NCBI GenBank assembly: GCA_036897095.1
Contig: JAYMSP010000755.1
Span: forward strand, 1-42,127
Direction: 5' to 3'
From: Plantago elongata
Taxonomy: Eukaryota; Streptophyta; Magnoliopsida; Lamiales; Plantaginaceae
Length of the DNA stretch: 42,127 nt
Notes under the pieces: generated by a model
What the model saw: the letters and a program-made list of their open reading frames with translations, nothing else
Told to the model about the DNA's origin: nothing
Database searches by the model: none
Position numbers and translations under genes: made by a program
Shown: one piece after another, positions 1-9,731 of the stretch
Layout of the letters: each line of letters begins with the position of its first letter
Numbering within the stretch: position 1 is the first letter of the stretch

Positions 1-958
1 GGGGGGGGGCTATTTTCACATCTACTACTATTCTTAACTGAATATCCCGGAAAGATGGTGATGTTACTCCATATGAATTATGAAAAGGTCACAAGCCCTC
101 GTACCAACACTTGAAAGTGTGGGGCTGCTTGACCAAGGTAGTAATATCTAAACCAAAGCAAGTAAAGATTGGACCAAAGACTGTAGATTGCATTTTTATA
201 GGATATGCAAATAATAGTAGCGCTTATCACTTCTTAGTGCATAAGGTGTTGATACCGAACATTCATGAAGGAACTACCATTGAATCAGGGAATGAAGAAT
301 TCTTTGAAGAAGTTTTTTCTAGGAAGGAAAAGAAAGAAATAGTTTCTCGTAAACGAGACTATGAAACGGCAATAGGGTCATTTGTGGAGACCCCAGTGGC
401 GGTCCTGTGAGACCCCAAGTAGTTGTTCCTGTGAGGGCACCTGTTGTTAGTCCTGTGGAGGGTCCCTGACCCAAGTGGCCCTAATGCAGAATTCCATGGT
501 GTACCTCCGAAAAATATTGCAAATGCTATAGGTTCACCTCCTCTAGAGAATTCTACAAAATCTGAAGTATTACTACCAGAGAATTCTGCAGAACCTGAAG
601 GCTCACATCAAGAGAACGTTGAGGTCCCTGATGTCGAACCAAGGAGGAGTAAGCGAGCTAGGACTCAGAAAGACTTTTGGTTCTGATTTTCTCACATACC
701 TTGTGAAAAATGAGCATAGGACAATCCAAGAGGCGATGTCCACTCCTGAAGCCTCCTTTTGGAAAGAGTCCATTGAAAGTGAAACAGTGATATAGAAGAT
801 ATCCAACAGGATTGGGATACTTCATATATTGGGATACTTAAAGGCCACAATAGATCATGAATTACACTATGGAAGATATCCATCAGTATTGGAAGGAAAC
901 AGTGATGCAAAATGGATGTCTGATAGTACAAACACCAAATCCACTAGTCGTTATGTGT
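1..958 (+). mobile_element. Decayed Ty1/copia retrotransposon remnant with internal deletion
   Basis: The fragment reads as part of a copia-type polyprotein. From about 60 to 410 it resembles the end of the integrase and the region after it, with the phrases LKVWGCL, KIGPKTVDCIFIGY and IESGNEEFFEE. From 444 to 686 it continues into the acidic, proline-rich linker ending in RRSKRARTQKDF, and from about 688 to 785 into the stretch just before reverse transcriptase (TIQEAMSTPEASFWKESIESE), in a shifted frame. The reverse transcriptase core is missing: the next recognisable piece, about 840-955, resembles the RNase H region (LHYGRYPSVLEGNSDAKWMSD). Damage includes TGA at 81-83 where the family usually has Trp, a stop at 408-410 and a frameshift near 686. 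It cannot encode a working element. No LTR is visible and the left end is cut by the window edge. Confidence 0.85.
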
Positions 959-1950
959 AATTATTCAAAATAAAATAAATATAGTAATATTAATGATTAC
1001 AACCATAACTTTGTATCTTAAGACTATAAAAGCACATCTTAAAATTATAAAAAAGCATAAACATACAATACAAATTAAAAGCAATAGCACTGATGATTTA
1101 GCCTATAATAATGTATTTTAAAACTATAACAATTAATTTTAAAACTATAATAAAGCGTTTATAAAAAAATAAATTATAAACATTTAATTATAACATAAAA
1201 ATATTAATGTCTGGTTTAAATTATAATAATATATATTAAAACTATAACATATGTGTTATTAACATATATATACACAATTACAAGCTAAACACATAACAAT
1301 AATCATTAAGATCATAACACACACATTTAACACCATACAAATATCACTATTGACTTCATAATCATATTCAGTATCAAAAAAACACACCATTTCAAGTCGG
1401 TAACAGTACACGAACATATACATACCGTAAAAACTTCATACAGTCATATCATCGGGACCGAAAAAAAATATTCCTACAGAGTATTTATTCCTAAGTAGAG
1501 GTTTGTACTAAAATATATTTTTATAATAAAATAATGTACATAACTTAGATGTTATATTTATTGAATAAAATTACTAAATACTAACTTGACAAGGTACAAA
1601 TATTTTTAATCCAACAAGAATGTTATATATCGATGAACTACTACTTACTCAGAAGTTAAAATATAAGTTTACTATTAAAAAATCCAAATTAATATCACAA
1701 ACAACTTTGATAAGTATTTTACATTTTAAATTTCAAAATGAAAATTATATATATACACACACACAATTGAATATTTTATCATTTATTACTATAGAAAAAT
1801 ATCATTACATTAAAATGGGACCGAAAAATATGGAAATATAAAGTTTTTTCTTATTTATAACTAATTTCAAGTTCACCGTATAATTATAAGACTACAGAGA
1901 AAGTTTATTCCTATGGAGTATTATTTTATGGATTTTTTTACTGTATATGC
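959..1950. other. AT-rich intergenic DNA, no gene seen
   Basis: Very AT-rich sequence with many short A/T runs and a small TA/CA dinucleotide stretch near 1748-1767. The only open frame of note (1620-1841) has the composition of random AT-rich DNA. I see no gene or recognisable repeat. Confidence 0.6.
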
Positions 1951-2089
1951 CATTTACTTTCACCTCACGTCTACTTCCAAGTTCCAAGTACCATCCACCA
2001 TTTGCTTTACTCTGTTCTCTTTCCGCACATCTACGGAGGTTTCGACTTCTCTATACTCACTATTCTCCAGATTGCAAAAATGGCAGCTC

Positions 2090-2595
2090 CACACAACTAC
2101 TCTCCCTTTCTCTTTGTACAATGTGACAATACGCCATATCCATGGCAGCGAATGTTGGTCCAGTTGCACAAGCCATTCCCATCAGGAGCCGCGAGTGCTC
2201 GATTGGAACCCCGAGGATTCGTGCGAGTGTGGCAAGTTGACTCGCGGTGCGGAATCGGATGCATGGAGAATCGATTTGAGCTGAGCTAAGGTTTTCGCGC
2301 CGTCGGAGAAGATGAGCTTCGAGATTGGGAGGATGTCGTGTTGAACGGCTCGCGGCGAGGATGGAGGCGCACGACGGAGGTGTGGTGGCGCGTGGATATT
2401 TTCGCGGTGGATCTGATTTTGGAGAGATAGTGAGTGTTGAGAAGTTGGAACCGCGGCGGAGGGACGGGCTTGGACGGCGGGCGGAGAGATGGTGTTGTTG
2501 CCGAGATTTGAGAGAAATGAAATGGCTGGAACTGGAAATTTTGATTTTCTTATCAATGTTATATTTCTTAAATATAAATAACCGGCTAGGTTCAA
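2090..2595. other. GC-rich island, possible gene relic of unknown identity
   Basis: This stretch is clearly richer in G+C and in CpG than its surroundings. Open frames overlap on both strands: 2182-2595 on the minus strand (137 residues, Pro/Ser/Arg-rich) and 2002-2289 and 2325-2681 on the plus strand. None resembles a family I recognise, and none has clear intron-exon signals leading to further coding sequence. It may be the remains of a gene's first exon or a captured CpG-rich promoter. I do not call a gene. Confidence 0.25.
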
Positions 2596-2682
2596 CTTGT
2601 AAAATCTTTACTCAATCATTAAACCTGGTTTCGGTGTTACTCAATTTGTATCTGGTTCATTTAAACCAGTTGTTAGTATAAA

Positions 2683-2757
2683 CCTGATTTTCCTAGTATA
2701 CAGTAAAATCTTTTTTTAAATCTGATTTTTCTAATATATAGTAAATTCTTTCTTTTT
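2683..2757. repeat. Diverged tandem duplication, unit about 37 bp
   Basis: Two adjacent copies share the pattern aaa-C/T-ctgatttt-C/T-ctaatatata-type sequence followed by cagtaaa or tagtaaa and a T-rich run. The copies differ at several positions. It lies in AT-rich intergenic DNA. Confidence 0.5.
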
Positions 2758-3188
2758 ATTATTATTACTCGTTTGAAACAACTCACTCATTTTCATCCAC
2801 AAAGACACAGTTCATAGAGGCCATTCCCACTGGACTGGACTAACTGACCAAGAATAGAGAAGGGATTCCAAAGCAAATAGTTTCGGTGTGCCTTTGTTTA
2901 CAGAATAGCTGAATAGCTTACTTCTCTATACTAAGAATCTTCAAGGTGATTTTAAGCAAGGAGATGGACTGCCACTTATGTTGACATGAAAACTGAAAAT
3001 GAGTTCAGTTGTGGTCGATTTCATTCGGAGAATCTCACCTTAAAGAGTGAAACGGAGATTTGCAAACTCGAGTAAGCGGATTTGTTGCTTCGATCTTCTC
3101 TAACTCTGCTCATGAGGATCACACAATTTCAGAAGTTGGATACACGAACTGATATAATACGTGGTGCATCATACCCATTATCCTCATC

Positions 3189-3213
3189 GAAAGAAAGAAA
3201 GAAAGAAAGAAAA
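3189..3213. repeat. (GAAA)n microsatellite
   Basis: About six uninterrupted GAAA units. It lies about 305 bp beyond the MUB stop codon on the minus strand, so in or just beyond the MUB 3' UTR. Confidence 0.9.
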
Positions 3214-3517
3214 TGGACAGAGCAAGTATAGCATCAAAACCAGCACTGGGGGAAACATGAAGCCATAAGTACAGGTGTGTCACAGGAAGAGACATATAAG
3301 CTCATTTCTTCAACCTTACAAATGACTTATATGAAGAAGAATAGAACAGAACAAGCCTCTCAAAATTCTTTCTATCGACCAGGTCTATGAATACCCAATC
3401 TTCTTGTATCTGTAACTGAGTGACATGCAACATATGATAAATGTATTAATTACAGAAACAGAAAAGGAGGATCTTGAGCCTTGCTAACGATAGCCATCGT
3501 GCTTCCACAGCTGCTTC

Positions 3518-5089
3518 TCATAATATCACACAAAGACATTTATTCGGTGCAGGATCACCAGGCAGTTTCTTCTCTGTTATACAGGAACCAAACAAAGAGT
3601 CTCAATTAGGATAACAAGGTGAAAGGAGACTAATCAAACCTAACCACGTTATGATACATCAAGTATTACGCTAAAAAGAATCTGGAAATTTTATACAGTG
3701 GTATTGTCAAAGTTGCCCAATCATCCTAAACACCCATGAAGTCCGAGATAAGTTTTCAACAGGTTCAAGTTCGTTATTTTTATGAGATATTCACCCCAAA
3801 ACTCATAACAGAGAATGCAGCTATGTCTACAGAACAAATTTAATTGATACCTTTTTCTGCTGGTGGTGGTTGAACGACGACATGCATGGTTGTGACTCCT
3901 CCTGGAACATCACATAAAGGGCTCTTACATTCCCCAACAGTTCTGTTGTTCTCTAATATTCTTCCTGCGCTTATTAACTTCACATCTTTTACTGTGCGTG
4001 GACCGTTTTCTTTCTCTGTTAGAAGGAAAAAAAGTATACAAGAATAACTTCAATCAGAAGCATATAGAGGTAGCAGAATATTAGTTACTGAGGAGGTATG
4101 AAAGCTGGAGTCATGATTTGTAAGTTGAAACCATTCATTGCACATTTAAATCACATCGGAAGATTTAATGTCTTGAAATAAAATTTATGCAACCAAAGAA
4201 AGAATCACATTCATACTGTATCAGATACTCAAACGCACTGAACAACCCGCAAAAAGAAAAATCAACAATTTAGATCTTTTCTATATTTGTTTGGCATTAA
4301 TACAAGTCTACAACGAATCATCTCAGTCACCGACTTGCTGTAAGCCTCTTGCCTTCTTGTTCAAGTCATAATCAACTTCCTGTACAAATGAATTATCACC
4401 AACGCATTCATTCTGAAGTCCTACATCACTGATTGAATCTAATATCCTAATAAATAAGATGTAACATGAGATTCATCCCAGGTTGAAGAACATGCCATTC
4501 AAGATATACTAAAATGTTCTCATGTAAAGTATTAAAAAATTAACCACATGTAACGTTAACCAGAAAGTGCAAAGGAGGCTTTCGTGCACATATATCACTG
4601 CAATCTCAACTTAGCCAAGTAAAACTAAACCAGCGATAAGTTGGCATCAAGTGTGGAGAACATGATCGCAGAGGCAACACAATTACATGGTGAAATGCTT
4701 GAATGTCTTACACTAAACCATTAGAAGCAAAATTATCTGAATCCACCAGTCTACACATTCAGCAAGATGAGACATACTTTGTTTCAAGATTCTGATTTTA
4801 ACATTTCTCCAAACAATATACTACTCTTTTGGAAACTTTGATCGTCATCAAAATAGGGATAAGCATTTTAAGCATTGTGTTCCTTACAACCTCATCATGT
4901 GTTGAAAACTTGAAATCTCAAAGAGGCTAAACAAGTGCACAGAAGATTCTTCTAACCTTTAGGCCACTGAGCTATGACACTCTCTTTCAAAGTCGCCACA
5001 CTTGTTGCCACTGCGAAGTTTTTCGGACCTATATCCGTTCCATCAGTCAACCTGAATTTGATCTCCACCTGCTCTTGTACCCCAGACAT
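3518..5089 (-). CDS. MUB: Membrane-anchored ubiquitin-fold protein (MUB)
   Basis: Three coding exons on the minus strand give 117 residues, the usual MUB length: 5089-4957, 4015-3851 and 3573-3518, all joined at GT-AG introns with consistent phase. Exon 1 encodes MSGVQEQVEIKFRLTDG followed by the beta-grasp continuation (SVATLKESVIAQWPK). Exon 2 begins EKENGPRTVKDVKLISAGRI, the family signature, and runs to MHVVVQPPP. Exon 3 ends in KCLCVIL, so the protein has a C-terminal CaaX box (CVIL, Cys114, favouring geranylgeranylation) and a second cysteine two residues upstream that could be palmitoylated. MUBs are lipid-anchored at the plasma membrane and bind a subset of ubiquitin E2 enzymes; that role is family knowledge. 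A strong donor motif just below 5651 (GTGAGT on the minus strand) suggests an intron in the 5' UTR, common in this family. The downstream GAAA repeat may fall in the 3' UTR. Confidence 0.95.
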
Positions 5090-5960
5090 CTTCAATCAAC
5101 AAGCTTATCGGAAAAAAAACACCAAAATCCTCGCTCCAGCCTTCAACAGAGCAAATATTCCCACCAAATAGCTCTATGGAAATCGAAAAGTGACTCAATC
5201 ACCTCATGCTTACTCAAACCAGCAAATCATACCTTCTGTTCTCTCTGAAATCACAAAATTCCAATTAAACCAAAACAATCCTTGATCAATTAGATAGTCA
5301 TAGCTCATAGAGATATATGCATAGTAAAATGAAATCAAAACCTATCTCCAATCTCCAATTATACCGAAGGCAAATTAAAAGGAATAAGAACCCAATCAAG
5401 AATATAAAAGATTGATATTTTGTACACCACTTCGATAGAAAAAGATAATGAAAAATAAGCCATCCAGCTAAAGAAAACGAGTGACAGCAGAATCTTACCA
5501 TCTATTATTATTACCCACCTCAAAAAGATGACATTTTTATTAACAATTATTCGTCCAAATCAATCAGAAAGTCAAACTCTCAAGGAAACAAACATTTATG
5601 AAACTGCAATTTCATGTTACAGGAACAGAAAAATGGAAATTGGACTCACTTGATCTGAAATCCTCTTCTTCCTTTGTTCCTGGTTTTGAAGGATTTGGGT
5701 ATAAAAAACCCAGAGGAAGAAGAAACAAGAACAAGAAGGAGAAGAAGCTAACAAGGCGTGAAAAGCTTTAAGTAGTGAGAAAAGAATAATGGCTCTGATA
5801 ATTAATAGATTGATTGATTGATAGTATATTAAAGAAAAGAAAAGGAACAGGGCAAATGCAGAGAAAGACGAGGCAATTTCGGAGGTCTCAAAGTGTCGAC
5901 AATGGAACCTTTTGAACAGTCTCACACCTCGAATAAATATCCAATTTCGACATTTTATCG
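5090..5960 (-). promoter_or_regulatory. Probable 5' UTR and promoter of the MUB gene
   Basis: The sequence upstream of the MUB start on the minus strand is pyrimidine-rich with several good splice donors (after 5651 and after 5233) and a TTTCAG acceptor near 5245, consistent with a spliced 5' leader. Open frames here (5298-5501 and 5617-5967, minus) look like pyrimidine-rich leader read as protein. The exact leader exons cannot be fixed without transcript data. An (ATTG)n run lies near 5800-5820. Confidence 0.45.
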
Positions 5961-5989
5961 TCAACAAACTTAACTTAAACTATGAAGTA

Positions 5990-7130
5990 ATTTTACATCG
6001 TAAATTTAAAATAAAATAAATTTAAATCTTTATCATTGTTGAACTTTTATAATGCAGATTAACTCATAATTAAATTTAAATATTATTAACCATAAAAAAT
6101 TTAGATGTTGTTATTCTTTTCTTTTATTATCACCAATTGACATGCCCTACAAGTATGTCATTTTCATATGGCTGTACCAACTTGATGGATCATTAGTAGA
6201 CTAGTAGTAGTCTAACATTTAGATTTCTTCTCCACTTCATTTATTTATTAAAAAAATTAAAAATATTCATATATCACATCAATCTCAAGCACTTATCAAC
6301 AATTTATAAACTTATATGATGAATACGTAATTTAAAACTCATGTAAAGTACATCATAATATCTATCGTGAATTATTAAATGGTAAACGGTTACTCGGACA
6401 ATCTAAACTGTAATAGAGTAATCAGTAATGTTAAATTTGAAAGTTTCTTCACCTAAGAAGCAGTGTGATGATAGCGGTGGTTTTAGCTAGGATTAGCAAA
6501 AACGGGGCCATGTAGGTAAGATCACCGACAGGGTACATCAGTTTTAGGACTACTTGGGATGGGAGAGACAAATATGGTGGAATTTATTATGTAGAAGGCT
6601 TTAAAATATGAAGATGTTATTGTAATCCATCAACCACCTGGACCTGAATGATTGGAACATGTTGCTGCATTTATCATTAACTAGCTTTACAAAAGCAAAT
6701 GAATCAAGTTTGAGTTGATATAATATCTCCATGGACCAAATATATATAAGACCTAGATTTTAGATATTTAGATTTAATAATACTTTGGGTAATCATTAGG
6801 CTCAAAGGTGCAAATGGCAGTCTTTCAAGTTGACAACTATTCGAATTGAGAAAGTAGAAATGTTACATGAGAAAAAATTAGCAAAAACTCACCCATGAAC
6901 CATAAAAAATTCTCAAAAATCTAAACTGAACTAGTAATATAAGGCTTCTGTGATAATAAAATACAGTTTAGTTGTATTTATAACGTGAATAAATATTATA
7001 TTAACTAACTGCATTTAAATAAATTTAAGAAAAAGTAAGCGGTAATTAAATGGAGTTTTGTTGCATAGAACTATACAAACTGCTCATATAAAATAAAAAG
7101 AATAAATAGTCATAAATCATAGTTGAACTA
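5990..7130. other. AT-rich intergenic DNA, no gene seen
   Basis: Spacer between the 5' end of the MUB gene and the promoter of the gene at 7982. It is AT-rich throughout, and I see no open frame with coding character and no RNA gene. Confidence 0.6.
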
Positions 7131-7133
7131 GAT

Positions 7134-7290
7134 ATAGTGGCTGTTTGGATGGACATTTGGATGGATTTTGGTGAAAATTATGTTTGGATGGACATTTGAA
7201 TGGGGTATTTTAAGTGTATTTAAGATCATATCACTGTTCATCAAGCCAAATGGGGGATATTCAAATCCCCATCCAAACACCCCCATAGTG
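7134..7290. mobile_element. Small MITE-like element with direct repeat ATAGTG
   Basis: The body is 7140-7284 (145 bp). Its ends are imperfect inverted repeats about 23 bp long: the left begins GCTGTTTGGATGGACATTTG, and the right, read on the minus strand, begins GGGGTGTTTGGATGGGGATT. The six bases ATAGTG lie directly outside both ends (7134-7139 and 7285-7290) as a likely target-site duplication. The left-end motif TGTTTGGATGGACATTTG occurs again inside, at about 7180-7197. Ends of this kind occur in Tourist/Harbinger-like and hAT-like MITEs; the 6-bp duplication does not settle the superfamily. No coding capacity. Confidence 0.6.
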
Positions 7291-7439
7291 TTAATTTTCT
7301 CGAGCAAACGAAAAATGGTAAAATTCGGGACGATAAGTGATTTGGTTAATCAGGTTAATTGAAACCCGTTATTGGGCTTGGGCTGGTCAAGCACAGTTGG
7401 TGAATGGCCCATTAACTCAGACTGGGATGATCGGCCTCA

Positions 7440-7981
7440 CAAACAGTGGCGGAGATGGAAATAGAACACAGAATCACCGGCGATTGTAATTCACCGGCTA
7501 CCGGAAAACACTAGCTCATCTCATCTTCTCATCATCAGAACGGTAATATTCAACTTCTTCTCCTTCACCCTGTTTCCTTACGTCTAATTATTGTTGATTG
7601 GTTTTCTATTTTGCTTCTCAAGCTAGCGATTTTCCTCTCTTAGGCGTCACTGGCATTGGGTTTCAATTCATCTAATTGTATATCAATCAAGCTTCTATAG
7701 GTCAATTTGATCTGCTAATTGCTATTAGGTTTATCAAAGTTTTGATTTTGCTCAAGTTTGCTTATTTATCAATTTCGTTTTTTTGTTTTTACCATTCCGA
7801 TTAGCTGGTTTGTTCTTGTCTCAGTTTCACTGTACTGTTGTGGTGTACCTGAATTACATACTGTTTATGAATCCATTGCTATTTGATTATGATTATGTTT
7901 TGACCCTCAAGCTTTTACCTTTCCAGCCCATTTACTCTGTTCCAGATCATTGATAATCCAATTTTCTGAGAATCAAGGACA
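7440..7981 (+). promoter_or_regulatory. 5' UTR of the gene at 7982 with a probable leader intron
   Basis: The sequence around 7440-7542 has the look of a plant 5' leader. A donor at 7543 (CG then GTAATA) can pair with acceptors at 7926 (TTCCAG) or 7945 (TCCAG), removing a T-rich stretch of about 385-400 bp before the ATG at 7982. T-richness of the putative intron supports this. Confidence 0.5.
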
Positions 7982-8680
7982 ATGAAGCTTAAAGTTGTTA
8001 GCAAGAAAATATTCAATTACATAAGGTATGATCTCAAGGAAATAGCATTTCCATCTTCGCTGCCGGATCCACCCCACCTCATCAAGAAACCCCGCCGCAA
8101 ACGCACATGGATCGAGCGGTATGAGTTGCTTAGAACAGCAATAAGGCTATACGTCGCTAGTTTTTCAAGGGATATTGGTCCGGAGTTGAGGGCCCTGAAG
8201 TCTAATGGTAAGGTGGAGAAACAAGAGATGGAAGAAGATAAATCCAGTGGAGAGAAAGATACCGACGAGCCATCGGTCTTGGAGGATCTTGCTGTGGCTG
8301 CAAAGGGAGGGATGGAGACGTTAAGGCCGGCTCTGCAGCGTGTTTACATGACTAAGGCATCTACTTACAGAGACGCGGCCAAGAGTTTCATTCAAGGTTA
8401 TCAAGAAGGTATTCATCAGGTTATGGAGGAGCAAAAAGAACAACAGTCTAAAATTATGGAGGAGCAACAACAACAACGAGAGTCTAAAGTTATGGAGGAG
8501 CAACAACAACGAGAGTCTAAAGTTATGGAGGAGCAACAACAACGAGAGTCTAAAGTTATGGAGGAGCAAGAAGAACGAGAGTTTGATGTTATGGAGAACA
8601 AGAAGGACGAGAGTCTAAAAGTTATGGAGGAGCAAAAAGAACAAGAGTCTACTAGATCTCAATCCGAAAAGAAGATGTAG
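7982..8680 (+). CDS. Conserved plant protein of unknown function with C-terminal repeats
   Basis: Single-exon coding region for 232 residues, starting MKLKVVSKKIFNYIRYDLKEIAFPSSLPDPPH. From memory, the first roughly 150 residues (the basic KKPRRKRTWIERYELLRTA stretch, then RDIGPELR, then LEDLAVAAKGGMETLRPALQRVYMTKASTYRDA) resemble an uncharacterised small protein conserved across land plants. I know of no assigned function and see no catalytic motif, signal peptide or membrane segment. After FIQGYQEGIHQ the tail (residues about 147-225) is a string of seven roughly 11-residue units built on VMEEQQQRESK, very rich in Glu and Gln and likely helical or coiled coil. The repeat probably expanded recently, since the DNA copies are nearly identical. 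The ATG follows a probable leader intron. The gene is convergent with the GAUT gene. Confidence 0.8.
   Translation: MKLKVVSKKIFNYIRYDLKEIAFPSSLPDPPHLIKKPRRKRTWIERYELLRTAIRLYVASFSRDIGPELRALKSNGKVEKQEMEEDKSSGEKDTDEPSVLEDLAVAAKGGMETLRPALQRVYMTKASTYRDAAKSFIQGYQEGIHQVMEEQKEQQSKIMEEQQQQRESKVMEEQQQRESKVMEEQQQRESKVMEEQEEREFDVMENKKDESLKVMEEQKEQESTRSQSEKKM
8422..8650 (+). repeat. In-frame minisatellite, 30-36 bp units
   Basis: About seven tandem units of gtt-atg-gag-gag-caa-caa-caa-cga-gag-tct-aaa type, in frame with the protein at 7982-8680. The three central copies are almost identical, and unit lengths are all multiples of three. Outer copies are more diverged (EEREFDV, NKKDESLKV). Confidence 0.9.
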
Positions 8681-9300
8681 TTAGTTTTGCTTTGGAAGAG
8701 CATGTTTGTGCTGAAGCATCTGTTGTTCTTTCGTTTGTCTCAGAACTAGTGATCCGAACATAACATTTTTCGCATTTTATTCTTCATTGGTTATGGACAC
8801 TAGCTGTTGAAAACTTGAAGTTACTGTTAAAGATTAGCTTTATTTGCTTAGGTCTAGACGCTAAAGCTTTTATGCAATTCTAGTTCTAACGAGTAGTCAG
8901 TTTCGTTAGCATCCTGTTGTAACTAACGAAATAAACCATGTTCAGGAAATTATTCACCTGCAAAGGGATGATTAATTATTCACCTGCAGAGAGGTGATTT
9001 TTTATCAAGTTTTCTACCTCTGGTTCTGTTACGCCGACATATGCAACAAGTATACAAGGGCATAAATAGGGACGATGAAAGAATTAAGATCTCTGCACAT
9101 CATCTTACAATGTTTGGCATGAAGTACAGAAGAAATAAGTACCAGCTTAACATCTATGCTGTTTTTCTAGCTCAACTCAGTTCCTGCAACATCCTACTGA
9201 TAATCGATCACCAGGAAGATATATTATATGGAAGGAAAAAAATAGGGAATTGTAACGAAATTTGAAGTATAGAAATCAAAAACAAAATAAATAGCATCTC
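8681..9300. other. 3' flank of the 7982 gene, with a 26-bp tandem duplication
   Basis: This contains the 3' UTR of the unknown-function gene. Positions 8948-8973 and 8974-8999 are two adjacent 26-bp copies of an AATTATTCACCTGC-containing unit with three mismatches. The short open frame at 9041-9265 has no coding character. Beyond about 9300 the sequence probably belongs to the GAUT 3' UTR on the other strand. Confidence 0.6.
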
Positions 9301-9731
9301 TAAGGCCAGCAGGTGACCGAGCCCTTACAAGGGGTGGCCTAGCTCTCTCTCCTTCCATATGCACCAACATGCACTTGCCAAGCGTATATACGGTTAATCC
9401 CTTCTAAGCGCTACGACATGGGCTGGAGATAAACATAATCTCGTTGGTCCAACCAAAAAATAGACGACGAACTGCTACTTTACAGACTGATGAAAGAATA
9501 GAGATCTCATGCCTGGCCTAGCAAAATAATACAAGTCCTCTTCCTCGAGAATGGAGACACAGCAGCAAATCCAGAATAAATATAATCAGAAACTCTCGTT
9601 CTCGCTCCAACCAAATATTGACATATATTTCTATACCTCCCAAAGAGATCATAATCATATATAAACCAAGAAAGCTCCAATTGATTGTCTGATCATTTCA
9701 TTGGTGCATGTTCGCTGGTCAAGTATACTAC
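9300..9731 (-). other. Probable 3' UTR of the GAUT gene
   Basis: Sequence immediately downstream of the GAUT stop on the minus strand. No open frame of note. The length is compatible with a plant 3' UTR, but no poly(A) site can be assigned with confidence. Confidence 0.4.

Noticed and set aside
1..10. Run of ten G at the window start
   Set aside because: It could be a contig edge or sequencing artefact. With nothing to its left it cannot be interpreted.
1620..1841. 73-residue open frame in AT-rich DNA
   Set aside because: Its Ile/Lys/Tyr/Asn-rich product is typical of random AT-rich sequence. There is no homology that I recognise and no gene signals.
8321..8601. Minus-strand Leu/Ser-rich open frames opposite the repeat of the 7982 gene
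   Set aside because: They are antisense products of the VMEEQQQRESK minisatellite and have no independent support.
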